A DNA stretch of 64,000 nt. It comes from Heliopora coerulea. Lineage: Eukaryota; Cnidaria; Anthozoa; Scleralcyonacea; Helioporidae. Position 1 is the first letter of the stretch; every line of letters starts with the position of its first letter. Below, one piece after another: positions 24,201 through 34,129 of this stretch. The stretch is from NCBI GenBank assembly GCA_030142905.1, contig JASJOG010000171.1, positions 620,001 through 684,000 of the forward strand, read 5' to 3'. Made by a program: the position numbers and the translations under genes. Under the pieces are notes generated by a model. That model made no database searches. It was not told where the DNA came from and saw nothing but the letters and a program-made list of their open reading frames with translations.

Positions 24201-27200
24201 TAATGCATATCTACTACTATATAAGCCCTTGTAGCACGTCGTTTAATGTTTAATAGCAAAATCCATCACCTGCCGATAACTTGAGAAAATATAACAGTTT
24301 ATTTGTTTACTTAGTCTGAAGATGAATTTGAAATAAATTCGAAATATCACTGAATTACCTAGTCTCGTCTTGTTTTTCTCAAATCCTGAGTTCCAAGATG
24401 TCACTATTTGGAGTATGCTTCATTTTATAATGTTTAATAGTACACCAGTAATGTTCTCTCTCTTAATTCCCTAATATATAGCAATTCTTCAGCTCAGAAA
24501 GAGTGCGGTTCAAAGCTCTCAAAGAGATCAAATCAACCTGACAAGATAAACGAGCCAGTGTACGACGTCGTATATAACAACGCTGCACGCTCAAGTGTAT
24601 TGATGCGTGTCAGCGGGTGTTACGTAGGTGGGTAGGTAGGCAGGTATATATGTAGAAAAATCTAATTTGTCTTTTTTTTTTTTATTGATTCGTTAATTAT
24701 CACAAAGCCTTGAATTAGCCCCAGCTTTATAAAGTTCTTACATGCTATTTTCTTATGACCGTGTCAACGAGATGAAATTCGGATTTTTCTGGATTACTTT
24801 AAGTCGAAAAACCTCATTAAATTTCGTTGTTAATCTAATCAAAATCGACAGTGCCAAGTAATACAAGGTGAATGTGAACTGAGGAATTTGCCATTGTCTG
24901 AACTAAATGGCATGATTATGTAAAATATGAGAGTTTCCAGATCAGGATGCACCTGATCTTGTCATTATGTCCGAGCTGACTGATATGATATAATAAAATA
25001 TAAGAATTTGAGAAAATATTGTCATAATGTCTGAAGTAAATGAAATACTAAATCAAAATATAAGCGTTTCCAGACCCGGTTATCACCTGATCTTGTCATT
25101 ATGTCTGAGCTAAGAGACATGATTAAGTAAAATATAAGAATTTGAGAAAATATTAATTGTCATTATGTCCGTCGTAAATGATGTGCAATAGCAAAAATAT
25201 CTGCGTTTTCCAGATGAGGCTACCACCATTATACGTAAACTCGTGGCCAACTTCTCGGCAACGGACTTCGTTGCTCAATTGGCAAAGCGCTGCATAGATT
25301 CGCAAGGTTGCAGATTCGATTCACAGTCGGAGGCCCAAGAGTTGCTTTTCTTGCCAATTATATCGGTTGAATTATGAGATATACGATTCTGACGCTCGAT
25401 TTCAATTACCAAATATACACTCCTAAGTTGGTCATTTAGGTGGATTATCGCACCAAAGCAATAAAGTATTGAAGTACATAAGCTTTTCATGATAATCTGA
25501 CACTGCCGAAATCAACTGAAAAATGTTGACTCGAGCGGGCATCAAATATGACATTGGTAACCAAATGCATGTTCTATAGTACAAATTCACCAGACCATGT
25601 TCTTTTGTCTTCCATCGGTTTTCGCTGTCGAGTAATGACCATTTTGAATGCAGACATTGGTTTGCGTGTGGGCCAGGAAGGTGTTGTTATTTTAAGTGTA
25701 AAATCCCACTAGGGTCAAGAACTGCCACAACGTATGTGAGAACATATGTTTGACGTCTCACCGTGACGAAACTACGGCCTTTGGTCGAGACCTTAGCATC
25801 TTTTCTCGTAAGTATTGGCAGTTTCCCACACCCTTTGTCTATTTAAATGTCATTTAACATCGCTGAAGTAGCAGTCTACTTTTATATTACTATTTTAAAT
25901 GAAGACCAGTCTTTATTAAAATGATGACCATGCGGTTGGTTATTATTAGAAAAAAACCAAGCTAATTTTAAACATTATCTTCAACCTGGTTTTCTAACTG
26001 AAAGGACTTTTCCGGATCCAGGGACACACACTGAAATTAGTAAAAGTCATTCAGTTCCGAGACTCCAAAACTGGGCGTTTCACAATTAGAAGATATTCCT
26101 AATAAATAAACTTACTTGGTACCACATTATTCAGAAACCTTCTCTTATAGACCATAACGTCAGAGTTAGTTTCATATTTCCCGGCACCTATTCACCATGG
26201 ACTCGATGAAGAAAGCTTATGTCACTATTTCTTCTTCGTCCCACTTCATGCAAATTAATGGAAGCAATCTTCGCTTTCAGTTTCTTCATGTATTGCCGTC
26301 AGCTAATTTCTAATTGTTGGAATAAAGAATCTTCGTTTCCGAATACATCTTTGACCCTATTTTCGTTCGCCTTTCGCCGAGCACGCACTAGGCCAACCCA
26401 ATAAACATAGAGAGGATAACACTATGCATGAATGCAGAACCTCATTGTCATGTGCTAGGAACTTAAGCCATAGCACTAAAACGATATAAAACGAATTCCC
26501 TATAGAAAAATAATATTAGAAATACCGTTGTTTTTGAATAATAAAAGCATTCAAAAGCAAAAAAACAAAAAAGTCATCAAGATATCTTTGCTATTTGAAA
26601 ACGTGTACTATGAACTGCCATAATCAAGCGATCTCGAGAACAAAGAAAACTGGTCACAAAAAAAACACCCCTCAGATAAACAAGAGTATGGTCTGATGAG
26701 CTAACAAACAAGTTAAAGGGCCCGGATCGCGTTTCTTTTCAAGTGTGAAAACCTCCCGCTCGACGCTCGGTATTCACATTTTGAAAAACCCTTTAGGATT
26801 TTAACCCTTCAATGCCCAGTGCGCGATATATCGGACACCAAAGAACAAAAGATCCAATAAGGGAATATTGGAAAAACAAAGATGGAACAAAGAACAGAAG
26901 AAGAAAATCAGGCGTTCAATGGTTAAGCTATATATTAAGGTATTTATAATGACATATATAAAACAGACCTTTAAACTTATGAAAAGAAATCACTGTATTT
27001 ATACAAATTTCAAATTACTAAAATACCATATTTTCTATCATAATTACTTACCATATTATAAATTCTATTCACCAACAGTCTTTCTTAAACATTTCTATCT
27101 AGCAGATTAACCCTTTCCCAACCAAGGACGTATATATACGTCCAACACGTAGGACGTATATATAAGTCCTTGGCAAGGAAAGGGTTAATACTAACATCGG

Positions 27201-28263
27201 ACGAACAATTAGTTGTTTAAACGAAAAGGGGAATCACGTACTGCAGGGAAGAAGTTAGCTAAATGAAAAATACAATATATTCGTTGCAATGAAATGAATA
27301 TTTTCGACGTGCACTATTGCGCTCGCGTCTCACCCAAGAGGCTAAAAGAAAAATGTGATGCAGATTACAGATTAATGTGCTAGCGTCCATGGAGATTGTT
27401 ATCAAGAGTAATTAAGTTTTGTTTGACGATGGACAAGATAACCGCCATTAAGCTACGTTTTTAAATCTCTGCGCACTTCCTTGAAAAAATATCATTGCTA
27501 TTTATATGATGAGTATATAGGCAGCTTCCTCGTTTGCCACTCAGCCCTAAGTTCTAATAAAAATGTACATTCTTCCTCACTGGGCTGAGCACCGTTGTTG
27601 TGTTTACAAATTGCAAGACTTAAGGAGCAATTCAATGAAACGATCTGATCAGAACCGCCTGAAGCGGTTATTCCGGGGAGGAAAGAATTAGATATCGGAT
27701 AATTCCACTTAATAATTGGAAGAAGCTCAAGTGACTATTACTGAAAACGGCTAATTGGACAAGAAAACCAAAACAAGTTCGTAACCAAGAAACAATAGTC
27801 ATAACACAATGTAAACCAGGGGCGTAAATAAGGAATAGACAGGGGGTACGGGGACCCCAATAATAATCATGAGACTTTGGATAAAAACAGCTGAACATTA
27901 GATCTCGTACTTATTCGCAAAAAATAGATGTTTGTTCTCGCGGAGTGCTTACATTCTCTTTCAGCTCCTCAAGTGCTCTTCGGATCGGATTCGTTGTAAG
28001 GTGCCCCCCTCCCCCACATACACACATATACACATAAAACAAATTGTCCCGTATTGACCCTGTAAACGGGTTCAAAAGCTTGTATTCTCTGATGTTGTGG
28101 GCGATGAGCGGTCAAAACAGTTAGGGAAGACTTACTAAGAATACTAAGAATAAAAGCAACAGTAAAACTTACCCGACTTGCCGACATTTCGAGGACCAAG
28201 AACGAGAATTCTCACATCGGCCTTGGTAATCATCGATTCTCGTCGACCGGGAACAGGCAACAT
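18208..28263 (-). CDS. RERG/RERGL-like Ras-family small GTPase (205 aa, four exons)
   Basis: Exons 28263-28173, 20457-20401, 19119-19046 and 18603-18208 join in phase (91+57+74+396 nt) into 205 codons plus stop. The protein starts MLPVPGRRESMITKADVRIL and has the P loop GPRNVGKS at residues 23-30. ALTVRFLTKRFIGEY follows and is nearly the signature of RERGL and RASL12. Then come VSLEILDATSP (switch II region), ADGFLLVYSVTDSESFEEV, the base-recognition motif NKKD and CSAS. RERG relatives are about 200 aa and lack a CAAX box; this one also ends without a prenylation cysteine, with a basic tail and AFNKVFGG. Such proteins modulate growth signalling. Compared with Ras, the P-loop residues equivalent to Gly12/Gly13 are Arg/Asn and DTAGQ is DATSP, so normal GTP hydrolysis is doubtful. 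Intron 1 spans 7.7 kb and holds many repeats. Confidence 0.88.
18766..18799 (-). ncRNA. Degenerate hammerhead-like motif
   Basis: The sequence resembles those at 24311 and 35206: a stem-loop around TTTGAAAG, then CGAAATATTA, followed by GTTTCGTCTCG and TATAACCCTGATATTGAG as in the 35-kb copy. The CUGANGA box is lost, so it is probably inactive. It lies in intron 3 of the RERG-like gene. Confidence 0.35.
21048..21645. repeat. Imperfect tandem duplication, about 270-bp unit
   Basis: TTATAAGCCC.., AAATTTCCTTCTGGTT, CTGTAACAAGCAGTGAAACT, TTTCGGATTATAATTCATAG and GAGTAATAA occur once in 21048-21330 and again in 21331-21600 in the same order. The GTTATAAGCCC-type ends suggest a non-autonomous DNA transposon with a doubled interior. 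It lies in intron 1 of the RERG-like gene. Confidence 0.75.
22610..22645 (-). ncRNA. Hammerhead-ribozyme-like motif
   Basis: On the minus strand: stem I strand TTCT, CUGAAGA, stem II GGGC/GCUC with a UUU-type loop, GAAA, palindromic CG, UU as the cleavage-site bases, then GGAA, which pairs with stem I. This is a type I order with a two-base-pair stem III, which can only form properly in a dimer. The surrounding GAAACGTTGG context is typical of the ends of Penelope-like elements. Confidence 0.5.
22890..22928 (+). ncRNA. Hammerhead-ribozyme-like motif
   Basis: UAUUCU (22890-22895), CUGAAGA, stem II GUUG/CAGC with one G-U pair, GAAA, palindromic CG, UU, then AGAAUA (22923-22928), which pairs perfectly with the first strand over six base pairs. 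Both core boxes match the hammerhead consensus CUGANGA and GAAA. It lies about 250 bp from the previous motif on the opposite strand, probably as part of one Penelope-like remnant. Confidence 0.6.
24311..24353 (+). ncRNA. Hammerhead-ribozyme-like motif
   Basis: UUAGU pairs with ACUGA as stem I. Between them lie CUGAAGA, stem II GAAUUU/AAAUUC (six base pairs, loop GAAAU), GAAA, palindromic UA and UC. It lies in intron 1 of the RERG-like gene. Downstream sequence (GTCTCGTCTTG, CTGAGTTCCAAG) resembles what follows the motif at other sites. Confidence 0.6.
24890..25225. repeat. Imperfect tandem repeat, about 130-bp higher-order unit
   Basis: Two alternating modules of about 60 and 70 bp, TGTCATTATGTC(C/T)GAG.. 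ending AAAATATAAGAATTTGAGAA and TCATAATGTCTGAAG.. ending GTTTCCAGA...CACCTGATCT, repeat two to three times. Confidence 0.7.
25273..25345 (+). repeat. tRNA-like SINE remnant
   Basis: TTGCTCAATTGGCAAAGC resembles an A box region, and AGATTCGATTC about 35 bp downstream resembles a degenerate B box. The cloverleaf is not intact, so it is not a functional tRNA gene. Confidence 0.45.
25346..26800. other. Intron sequence, nothing recognised
   Basis: Part of intron 1 of the RERG-like gene. No exon, terminal repeat or RNA gene could be supported. Confidence 0.4.
27107..27187. mobile_element. 81-bp TTAA-bounded palindrome (piggyBac-type mini-element)
   Basis: The block begins TTAACCCTTTCC and ends GGAAAGGGTTAA. 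Inside, CCAAGGACGTATATATACG mirrors CGTATATAAGTCCTTGG. TTAA at both ends with CCC..GGG termini is the piggyBac signature (TTAA target, CCY terminal repeat). It is far too short to code. Confidence 0.6.
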
Positions 28264-28896
28264 GTTTCGTTCGAGCTGGCTGATCGGTTAAAAGCACAAA
28301 CACGATAAAGACTTGTACAAGACAGCGCTTCCCAGGATATCAAGCGTCTCGAATTATACAAACTATCTCGGAAAAGTTTAGTTCACATCATCCAGTGCCA
28401 ACACCAAAATTAAATATGAGGTCGCTCGAGTAGGCTATTATCACTTTCGGATCGTTTTGATCTCAGGGTCAATGATTATAAGATGGCTGATTGTTCATGC
28501 TATTATGAACTGTAAACCATTAGTTTGTTAATGACCAAGGGTAATTTAACCCAAAAAGCTCTCAACACGTTGGCAGATTAAAATGGAATTAGCTGACAAA
28601 TGGTCCTTCGAGAACTTCTTGTCTATAGATATCGTACAGCCGGATTGTGAATTTAAAACAAGACAATTGGGGAAATCAACATGTTGCACCTTAAGGCGTG
28701 ATTGATGACGGTGTTTTGTTTTCCGGATTTTGACTGCTTTTGTCTGTATTGTACTGGACTGTATTCAACTGGCTGATTTGACAAGAGGATTAATAAGGTT
28801 TTAAAAGGGATGTCATCTTTAATTAAGATAGATTTTCAATCAGCCGTAAGTGGCCGAAAAGTTTGAATTCTTGTTTGGTGGGAAGAAAGCCGAAAG

Positions 28897-29071
28897 CAAG
28901 GACGGCGGAGCCGGGGGACTGCAGGGGCTGTAGCTCCCCCACATTTTTCCAAATGTAATGTTGAAACAACTACGCTTTAAAACACTTGTTGTGCAATTTC
29001 CCAGAGAAGCATACAAAATACTGTATTTTATCTCAAGCCCCCCCACTCGTAATTCCGCACCGCCGTCCCTG
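28897..29071. mobile_element. hAT-type MITE, 175 bp
   Basis: Terminal inverted repeats CAAGGACGGCGG and CAGGGACGGCGG (right end read in reverse) flank a non-coding interior. The flanks GCCGAAAG (28889-28896) and CCCGAAAG (29072-29079) form an 8-bp target duplication with one mismatch, as expected for hAT. Confidence 0.65.
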
Positions 29072-29404
29072 CCCGAAAGGATATATAAATGTACGTGCAG
29101 TGCATATCTGACATTGCAGTCTGTCAGAAATGTATTGAAACTAGCTACTATACCTCATTTTGTCACCTATCTCGCAGAAGGTATTTAATTCTGCGGGTCG
29201 TAGCAACAAGCGAAAAAAGGGGGGAACGTTTGTGGATCGCCAGCTCCCAAAGGGACCCCTCTACATTTTGAGGAACAAATCCAGCACCATTCTGAGGTTC
29301 AATGGGATGAACAAATTTAGATCAGGCTATCAAAATAGAATAGGAGCTGGTTTCACATTGTGTACGGTTACAAGCTACATACAGCTGCAATCCAGTTTGC
29401 ACTA

Positions 29405-29817
29405 CACCTTTTGCTGTTCACTACCAGAGAATATACTATCATCAACCGCCAACCTCAAACTCATTAACGCAAAAATACGTTCATTTCATTCAATCGACGT
29501 TCACTAGCGTAGATACGCAACCATTTGCATTAAAGGGCATTCTATAGCGCCAACAGAGGACCATTAACACCATTCTACTATACATTAGGGATAATTAAAT
29601 TTCAATTGCACAAGAGAAATATCTTGCATTGCCTAATTGAAATTTTATTATTCCTAATGTACTGGTAGAATGGTGTTGATGGTCATCTTTTGGCGCTATA
29701 AAACGCCCTTCGATGCAAATGGTTGCGTATCTAAGCTAATGAATGTCGATTGAATAAAATGAATGCAATTTTGCGTAAATGATAGTATATTTTCTGGTAA
29801 TAAACAGCAAAAGATAT
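29405..29817. repeat. Foldback element, arms of about 190 bp
   Basis: 29405-29608 and 29631-29817 are inverted copies, for example GATACGCAACCATTTGCAT in the left arm against ATGCAAATGGTTGCGTATC in the right. The loop is only about 22 nt, and the left arm has an extra segment of roughly 25 bp near 29442. Divergence of perhaps 10-15% shows age. A transcript would fold into a long hairpin. Confidence 0.88.
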
Positions 29818-30130
29818 ATTAGAACGTGTGCATCACACCAAAAATAGCAATACACCTAAAGACCGCTAGCAAAACAATAATCTGCAGTAACTACTTTAAA
29901 AATCTTGTTGAAAAAAGTAAACTATTGCATTTCTATGTGAGTTAAAGATATCTTTCAATGTACAATGAAAACAAAATATCCATAAATCCATAAATCCATA
30001 CAAATCGTATTAAGCCGATTCAATAAGATATACAATATTGTACCTCGCTGAACAAACCAACTTTTAGGGACTTGATCGGTGGAAAAACTGAGTGCACCCA
30101 CTCCCTTTGCTCCCTATTTGCTACGGCTTT

Positions 30131-30321
30131 AATGGCCGGTTACCCTTATACATCTGTTGAATACAACTACCAGAATGCCTATCGAAATCTGGTTTGTAAT
30201 GTTGATCGGAGCAATTGTCTTTCCATTCGCTTTGGGAATTCATTGTTTGAATGAAAATGAAAAAGCTGCAAAGTGTTCTGGTAGTTGTATTCAGCTGACG
30301 TAATAAGGGGGACCGGCCATT
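30131..30321. mobile_element. MITE with 44-bp terminal inverted repeats
   Basis: AATGGCCGGT..CCCTTAT at the left and its inverse ending ACCGGCCATT at the right enclose 191 bp. TGAATACAACTACCAGAA is perfectly mirrored in both arms. No coding capacity. A clear target duplication could not be defined. Confidence 0.78.
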
Positions 30322-30704
30322 CTAACTAAAATATAAACTCACTCAATTGAGCACTTGTCCTGAAAAATCAGATGTTAAAACAGCAGATATGGAATTATGA
30401 ACCCAGAAAACTCTTACCGGGTGGTGATTTACGTATAATCCTATAGTATTGACTTTCAAAACTTGCACTGGTTTAGAGAAACGGGTCCATATGACGTTGT
30501 CACGTGCGAGAATAAATTTCTTTATCCATGGGTAAACGCCGTTTAAAAGCAGAAACACCAATTACAAAGAACAGCTAAAGAAATATTTGATTGTTTTTCA
30601 CGTCAATTTTGGGGTGGGATGATGGTTTGATTGGGTAACGAAATATTGTTATATTTTTGGTCGCCATTACACGAATTACTCCTTTTACTCTTTCCTCACT
30701 GTGA

Positions 30705-30816
30705 TAAATTTTGTTGGCTCTTTTTACTTTAATTTCTACAAAAGCCATGTTCATACAGATTTTTGTGTGAACATGGCTTTTGTAGAAATTAAAGTAAAAA
30801 GAGCCAACAAAATTTA
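30705..30816. repeat. Perfect 49-bp inverted repeat with 14-nt loop
   Basis: 30705-30753 and 30768-30816 are exact reverse complements over 49 bp (for example ATTTCTACAAAAGCCATG against CATGGCTTTTGTAGAAAT). The loop is TACAGATTTTTGTG. CCATTACACGAATT occurs in direct orientation shortly before the left arm (about 30664) and immediately after the right arm (30817). Confidence 0.95.
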
Positions 30817-31329
30817 CCATTACACGAATTCCTACTCGAATATGGCGGACAAGAATAAAATTTACTTTAAACCTACTAAACATTCATTAGTTTTTCTAAA
30901 ACTTAGCATGAATAGCATAAAAGCTATTTTGGTTTCTCAAGGTTGATTTGAAGGACTTTCTTTTGAAAGCAACTTTTTCAAGTGGATAAACATTTCTTCC
31001 CTGTCAAATGAAACGCTACAAAACTATTTGTTTCTCTAAACTGAGCCAAATATGGCTGACCAAAACTACAGACAAGTTCTCAGAACTTTACCATGTTCGC
31101 ACTCCCTCAGGTTATCATTCCACACCTGTTGTTATAAGGGGAGTGAGGTCAGCCGAGTTCCCAGACTCAGTACTGCAAATGGACAAATGGGATTTTAAGG
31201 ATATTTTACTTAGAACGTGTAGGTTGGGAGCAACGGTCGACCGTGAGGGCTCAACATCTGGGAATCAAACACCCGCGATTTCGATTAGTTCTTGTGACTA
31301 TGTGGATGTGAAGGAAAGTTGAATTTATT

Positions 31330-32230
31330 CTGGTTAACTATTTGACGAGAAGCCTGAGTTTCCTTTCAGCTAACAATCATCGAAGATGAAGCCTGAGTAC
31401 GTTGAGTGTTGATTAGAAAAAACGAGACTGAACTTCCTAATTGTTATCGTGTAAATTTGCATTTGATATAGATGAGCAATTATTCTTATGAAAACGTTCG
31501 TCAGACCGACGTGGAGTGAGACCGAGATGTAGTGTTCTGAAAGTGATGTGGGAAGGACGGAAAAGGCGGGAAAGAAAGACAGTTGGGATCGATTATGTAA
31601 ACAGAATGTGATGAATCGTGAAATACATAATAAAATAACTGAATGTTACGATAGGACAGGTAACGAAATTCACGGATTGGTGACATAAAACCTTTCATTT
31701 CTACTAACTGAGTGAAAAGTACAGTAATAGAATGTGTATCAGGAGAAGGATGGACTTTGGAGAGGAAGTCAGGTAAGAAAATAATCTTGGAACTTAGATG
31801 GAAAACTAGATAGTTAGTGAATTAGGTAAGATGCTTCGTAGAGAACAAGTTAGATAAGGCCCTAATTCTTAAAACAACTCTGATCATCCCTTGTACAATC
31901 ATTCCTTTACTTTTCACTTTTCAACATAAAGCATTTCGACATTTTTTTAAATCCCATTTTTCATTAAGAATGCGACAGTTTACAACTCTAACATGCATGA
32001 GATCAATAGTTAAATACAACTTAAATGTCACCCTGATGGCACAAACTTTAGCAAGTTGACATACAACTACAGTGGTAAGAAGCAACTTAGATACAACTGA
32101 AAAGAAGAATGAAAATACTCAAAATTAGATTAAATTTACATTCAAAAGTTATAGCATTGCTTTGATGACATCCATGTAAATCCGTATAATGGAGGAGGAC
32201 ATGTGTGATTCATTACACGTATAATCGCCT
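31330..32230. other. No recognisable gene
   Basis: Region downstream of the hemopexin-containing gene on its strand, probably its 3' UTR and flank. Nothing else supported. Confidence 0.4.
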
Positions 32231-32236
32231 TCGGAT

Positions 32237-34012
32237 TTATTTTAGGAATCTCAAAGCGTCAAGATACTGATCTACTTCTCCAAAATTTCCCTTTATTTTT
32301 TTGGGATAACCCTGATCTATTGCGGAGAAGTCAGCATGGTTGTAACGGATATATTTCTCTCCTTTAGTGATGTATGTTTTATCTTCGGTGTTCATCATAG
32401 TATCGAAACCATCTTGAAACTCAGGTGGTAAACCAGCCCAGTTTTCAGTAAGAAGTGTTGGCATTTTGTCAAGCGTCTTGCATTCTAAATCTTTGTACCG
32501 CACATAGCGATTACCCTTGGTTATATACGTGTAACCATCGGGAAAATGACATGCTGAGTCAAATCCAGCGTTAAATGTATCGTCAAGATCACCAAAATTA
32601 CCTTTGATTGGCTGGGGTGCTTCGCAATTAAAGTAATCATCAGGCCTAAATTGGCAACGGAAAAATATAGACCCCTTTGTTATGAACATAGCTGTTGTTT
32701 CCTCACATCGAAAAATAGTATCAATACCGTTCAGATCGAGAGGACCAGATAGAGGATGATATTGATATACAAAGATTTTGTCAATGTTAGGCAGTGGACT
32801 TGAGTATGGTTTTAGGCTAAAAGGATCAAGCGTACCGAATTCAAGATATGCGAAGAAATTTCCCTTGAAGATCAACGTATCGCACCCAGGCATCCTAATC
32901 ATTACATCCATCCCGTAGTCAAACGGGTAAGAAGCCATTACAAACCAGCCGTAATTCCCCACATTCCTGATCGCTTTTTCTGGGGAATTTTTAGCAAGTT
33001 CTTTGACATTTTCTAGCCCATCTGTTAAATAGTCAAGACCAAGAACAGCGATAGTTAACGATCTCATCAAAAAAGACATGATTGTGTAGCCTAAACCCTG
33101 TGCCAGTGCTGGAAACCCAAACAGGTTATGACAAACGAAAATTGTGGTGCTACCGTAGAAGGTGTATGAAAATGTCGTTTCCGTGCAGTTGGAGCCATAC
33201 ATGTAGTAGGTCATCACCGTGTTCTCGAGGTGAGTGGCAATTTTTTTAAAATTTTCGCTAACAATAGCACGATTGGATAGATCTTCTCCGAAAAATGCCT
33301 TGGAAGTATCTTCTTTGTTCATGACATCTAATTCGCAGGCTTTTGCATATGTGTATGAACTGTTGTGCATTTCTGCTAGACGTTTGGCGTACCTGAAGTT
33401 GTCCTTTACCGCCTCCCCCTTAACAACAGCCGGTAAAGGTTTATTGCGAACTTCATCTCGCGTTGATTTCAGAGAATTTTTCATTGTACTTAATGGTAAC
33501 ATTTTCCACTCTCTTCTATCAGACTTTATGTCGATGTGGTTTTGCTCGAAGCTCCTTTGTTTTTCCCCAATCGTTACTCTATCTACTGCCCTTTTTCTTA
33601 TTCCAAAGGTCGTTGGAGATGTCTTCAACGTCGTTGTGCGAATTTGCTTCGGCATTTTCGGCACGTAATAATGCACGTTGGTGATATCCATCGATACTTT
33701 GTATTCGCCAGGTTCCTTGGTGCTATAACACTCTGACAGGTCAAACGTTTTTGAAATGGAACTTTTAGGGGCAAGTCGGACGTAAGACTTAAGGGGCGGT
33801 GGGTACTTCCGATGAATTTGAAGTCCGTCATAAAAGACACCTTTTCCATCTCGAGTCACCTTCAAGCTGTCACTTTTCAATCCTTCCAGCGGTGTGAACC
33901 ATTTTGACAAGTAAACATCATCAGCTCCAACGTTTTCAACTTTAATTTCGCAGTTAACATGCTCCATGGATGTTTTTGTTGTTGTTTGGCAAGCGAGAGA
34001 ACTTGAAAACAT
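32237..34012 (-). CDS. M35-like (deuterolysin-type) pseudoprotease fused to hemopexin repeats, 591 aa, intronless
   Basis: The start is placed at 34012 (MFSSSLACQ); the frame stays open 24 codons further upstream, but that part overlaps a good splice acceptor (TTTTTGCTGTTGTAG) and looks non-coding. Residues 20-110 (CEIKVENVGADDVYLSKWFT, PLEGL, VTRDGK, LAPKSSISKTFDLS, GEYKV) match the N-terminal beta domain of M35 metalloproteases. Residues about 200-365 follow the aspzincin fold pattern (YAKACELDV, CHNLFG, SPEKAIRNVGNYGWF). Where M35 enzymes have HExxH and then GTD, this protein reads SFLMRSLT and GLD, so both zinc histidines and the catalytic glutamate are absent. Residues about 375-591 form roughly four hemopexin-like repeats (FDSACHFPDGYTYITKGNRY, FDTMMNTEDKTYITKGEKYI). 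No signal peptide is seen at this start; an upstream exon may supply one. Likely a non-enzymatic binding protein. Confidence 0.72.
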   Translation of the reverse strand: MFSSSLACQTTTKTSMEHVNCEIKVENVGADDVYLSKWFTPLEGLKSDSLKVTRDGKGVFYDGLQIHRKYPPPLKSYVRLAPKSSISKTFDLSECYSTKEPGEYKVSMDITNVHYYVPKMPKQIRTTTLKTSPTTFGIRKRAVDRVTIGEKQRSFEQNHIDIKSDRREWKMLPLSTMKNSLKSTRDEVRNKPLPAVVKGEAVKDNFRYAKRLAEMHNSSYTYAKACELDVMNKEDTSKAFFGEDLSNRAIVSENFKKIATHLENTVMTYYMYGSNCTETTFSYTFYGSTTIFVCHNLFGFPALAQGLGYTIMSFLMRSLTIAVLGLDYLTDGLENVKELAKNSPEKAIRNVGNYGWFVMASYPFDYGMDVMIRMPGCDTLIFKGNFFAYLEFGTLDPFSLKPYSSPLPNIDKIFVYQYHPLSGPLDLNGIDTIFRCEETTAMFITKGSIFFRCQFRPDDYFNCEAPQPIKGNFGDLDDTFNAGFDSACHFPDGYTYITKGNRYVRYKDLECKTLDKMPTLLTENWAGLPPEFQDGFDTMMNTEDKTYITKGEKYIRYNHADFSAIDQGYPKKIKGNFGEVDQYLDALRFLK

Positions 34013-34129
34013 ATCGCTACCTCCTGAAGGTCTACAACAGCAAAAAGAAAATTCCCACTTACCCTTTCCGGTTGGAAACGTCACCCCCTGACAAGTAAAA
34101 TTATCTGGCGTTGGGCAAAGTAAAATTAA

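Noticed and set aside
23938..24234. 98-codon plus-strand frame ending NAYLLLYKP, faintly like the end of a ubiquitin-specific protease
   Set aside because: Short match only, no catalytic Cys or His box, no supporting exons, and it lies in an intron of the opposite-strand GTPase gene.
31008..31322. 104-codon plus-strand frame
   Set aside because: No motif, splice context or repeat relationship; treated as chance.
34022..34070. 31-nt intron at the 5' end of the hemopexin-containing gene (good donor and acceptor)
   Set aside because: Too short for an animal intron; more likely the acceptor belongs to an intron with a distant donor, or is fortuitous.
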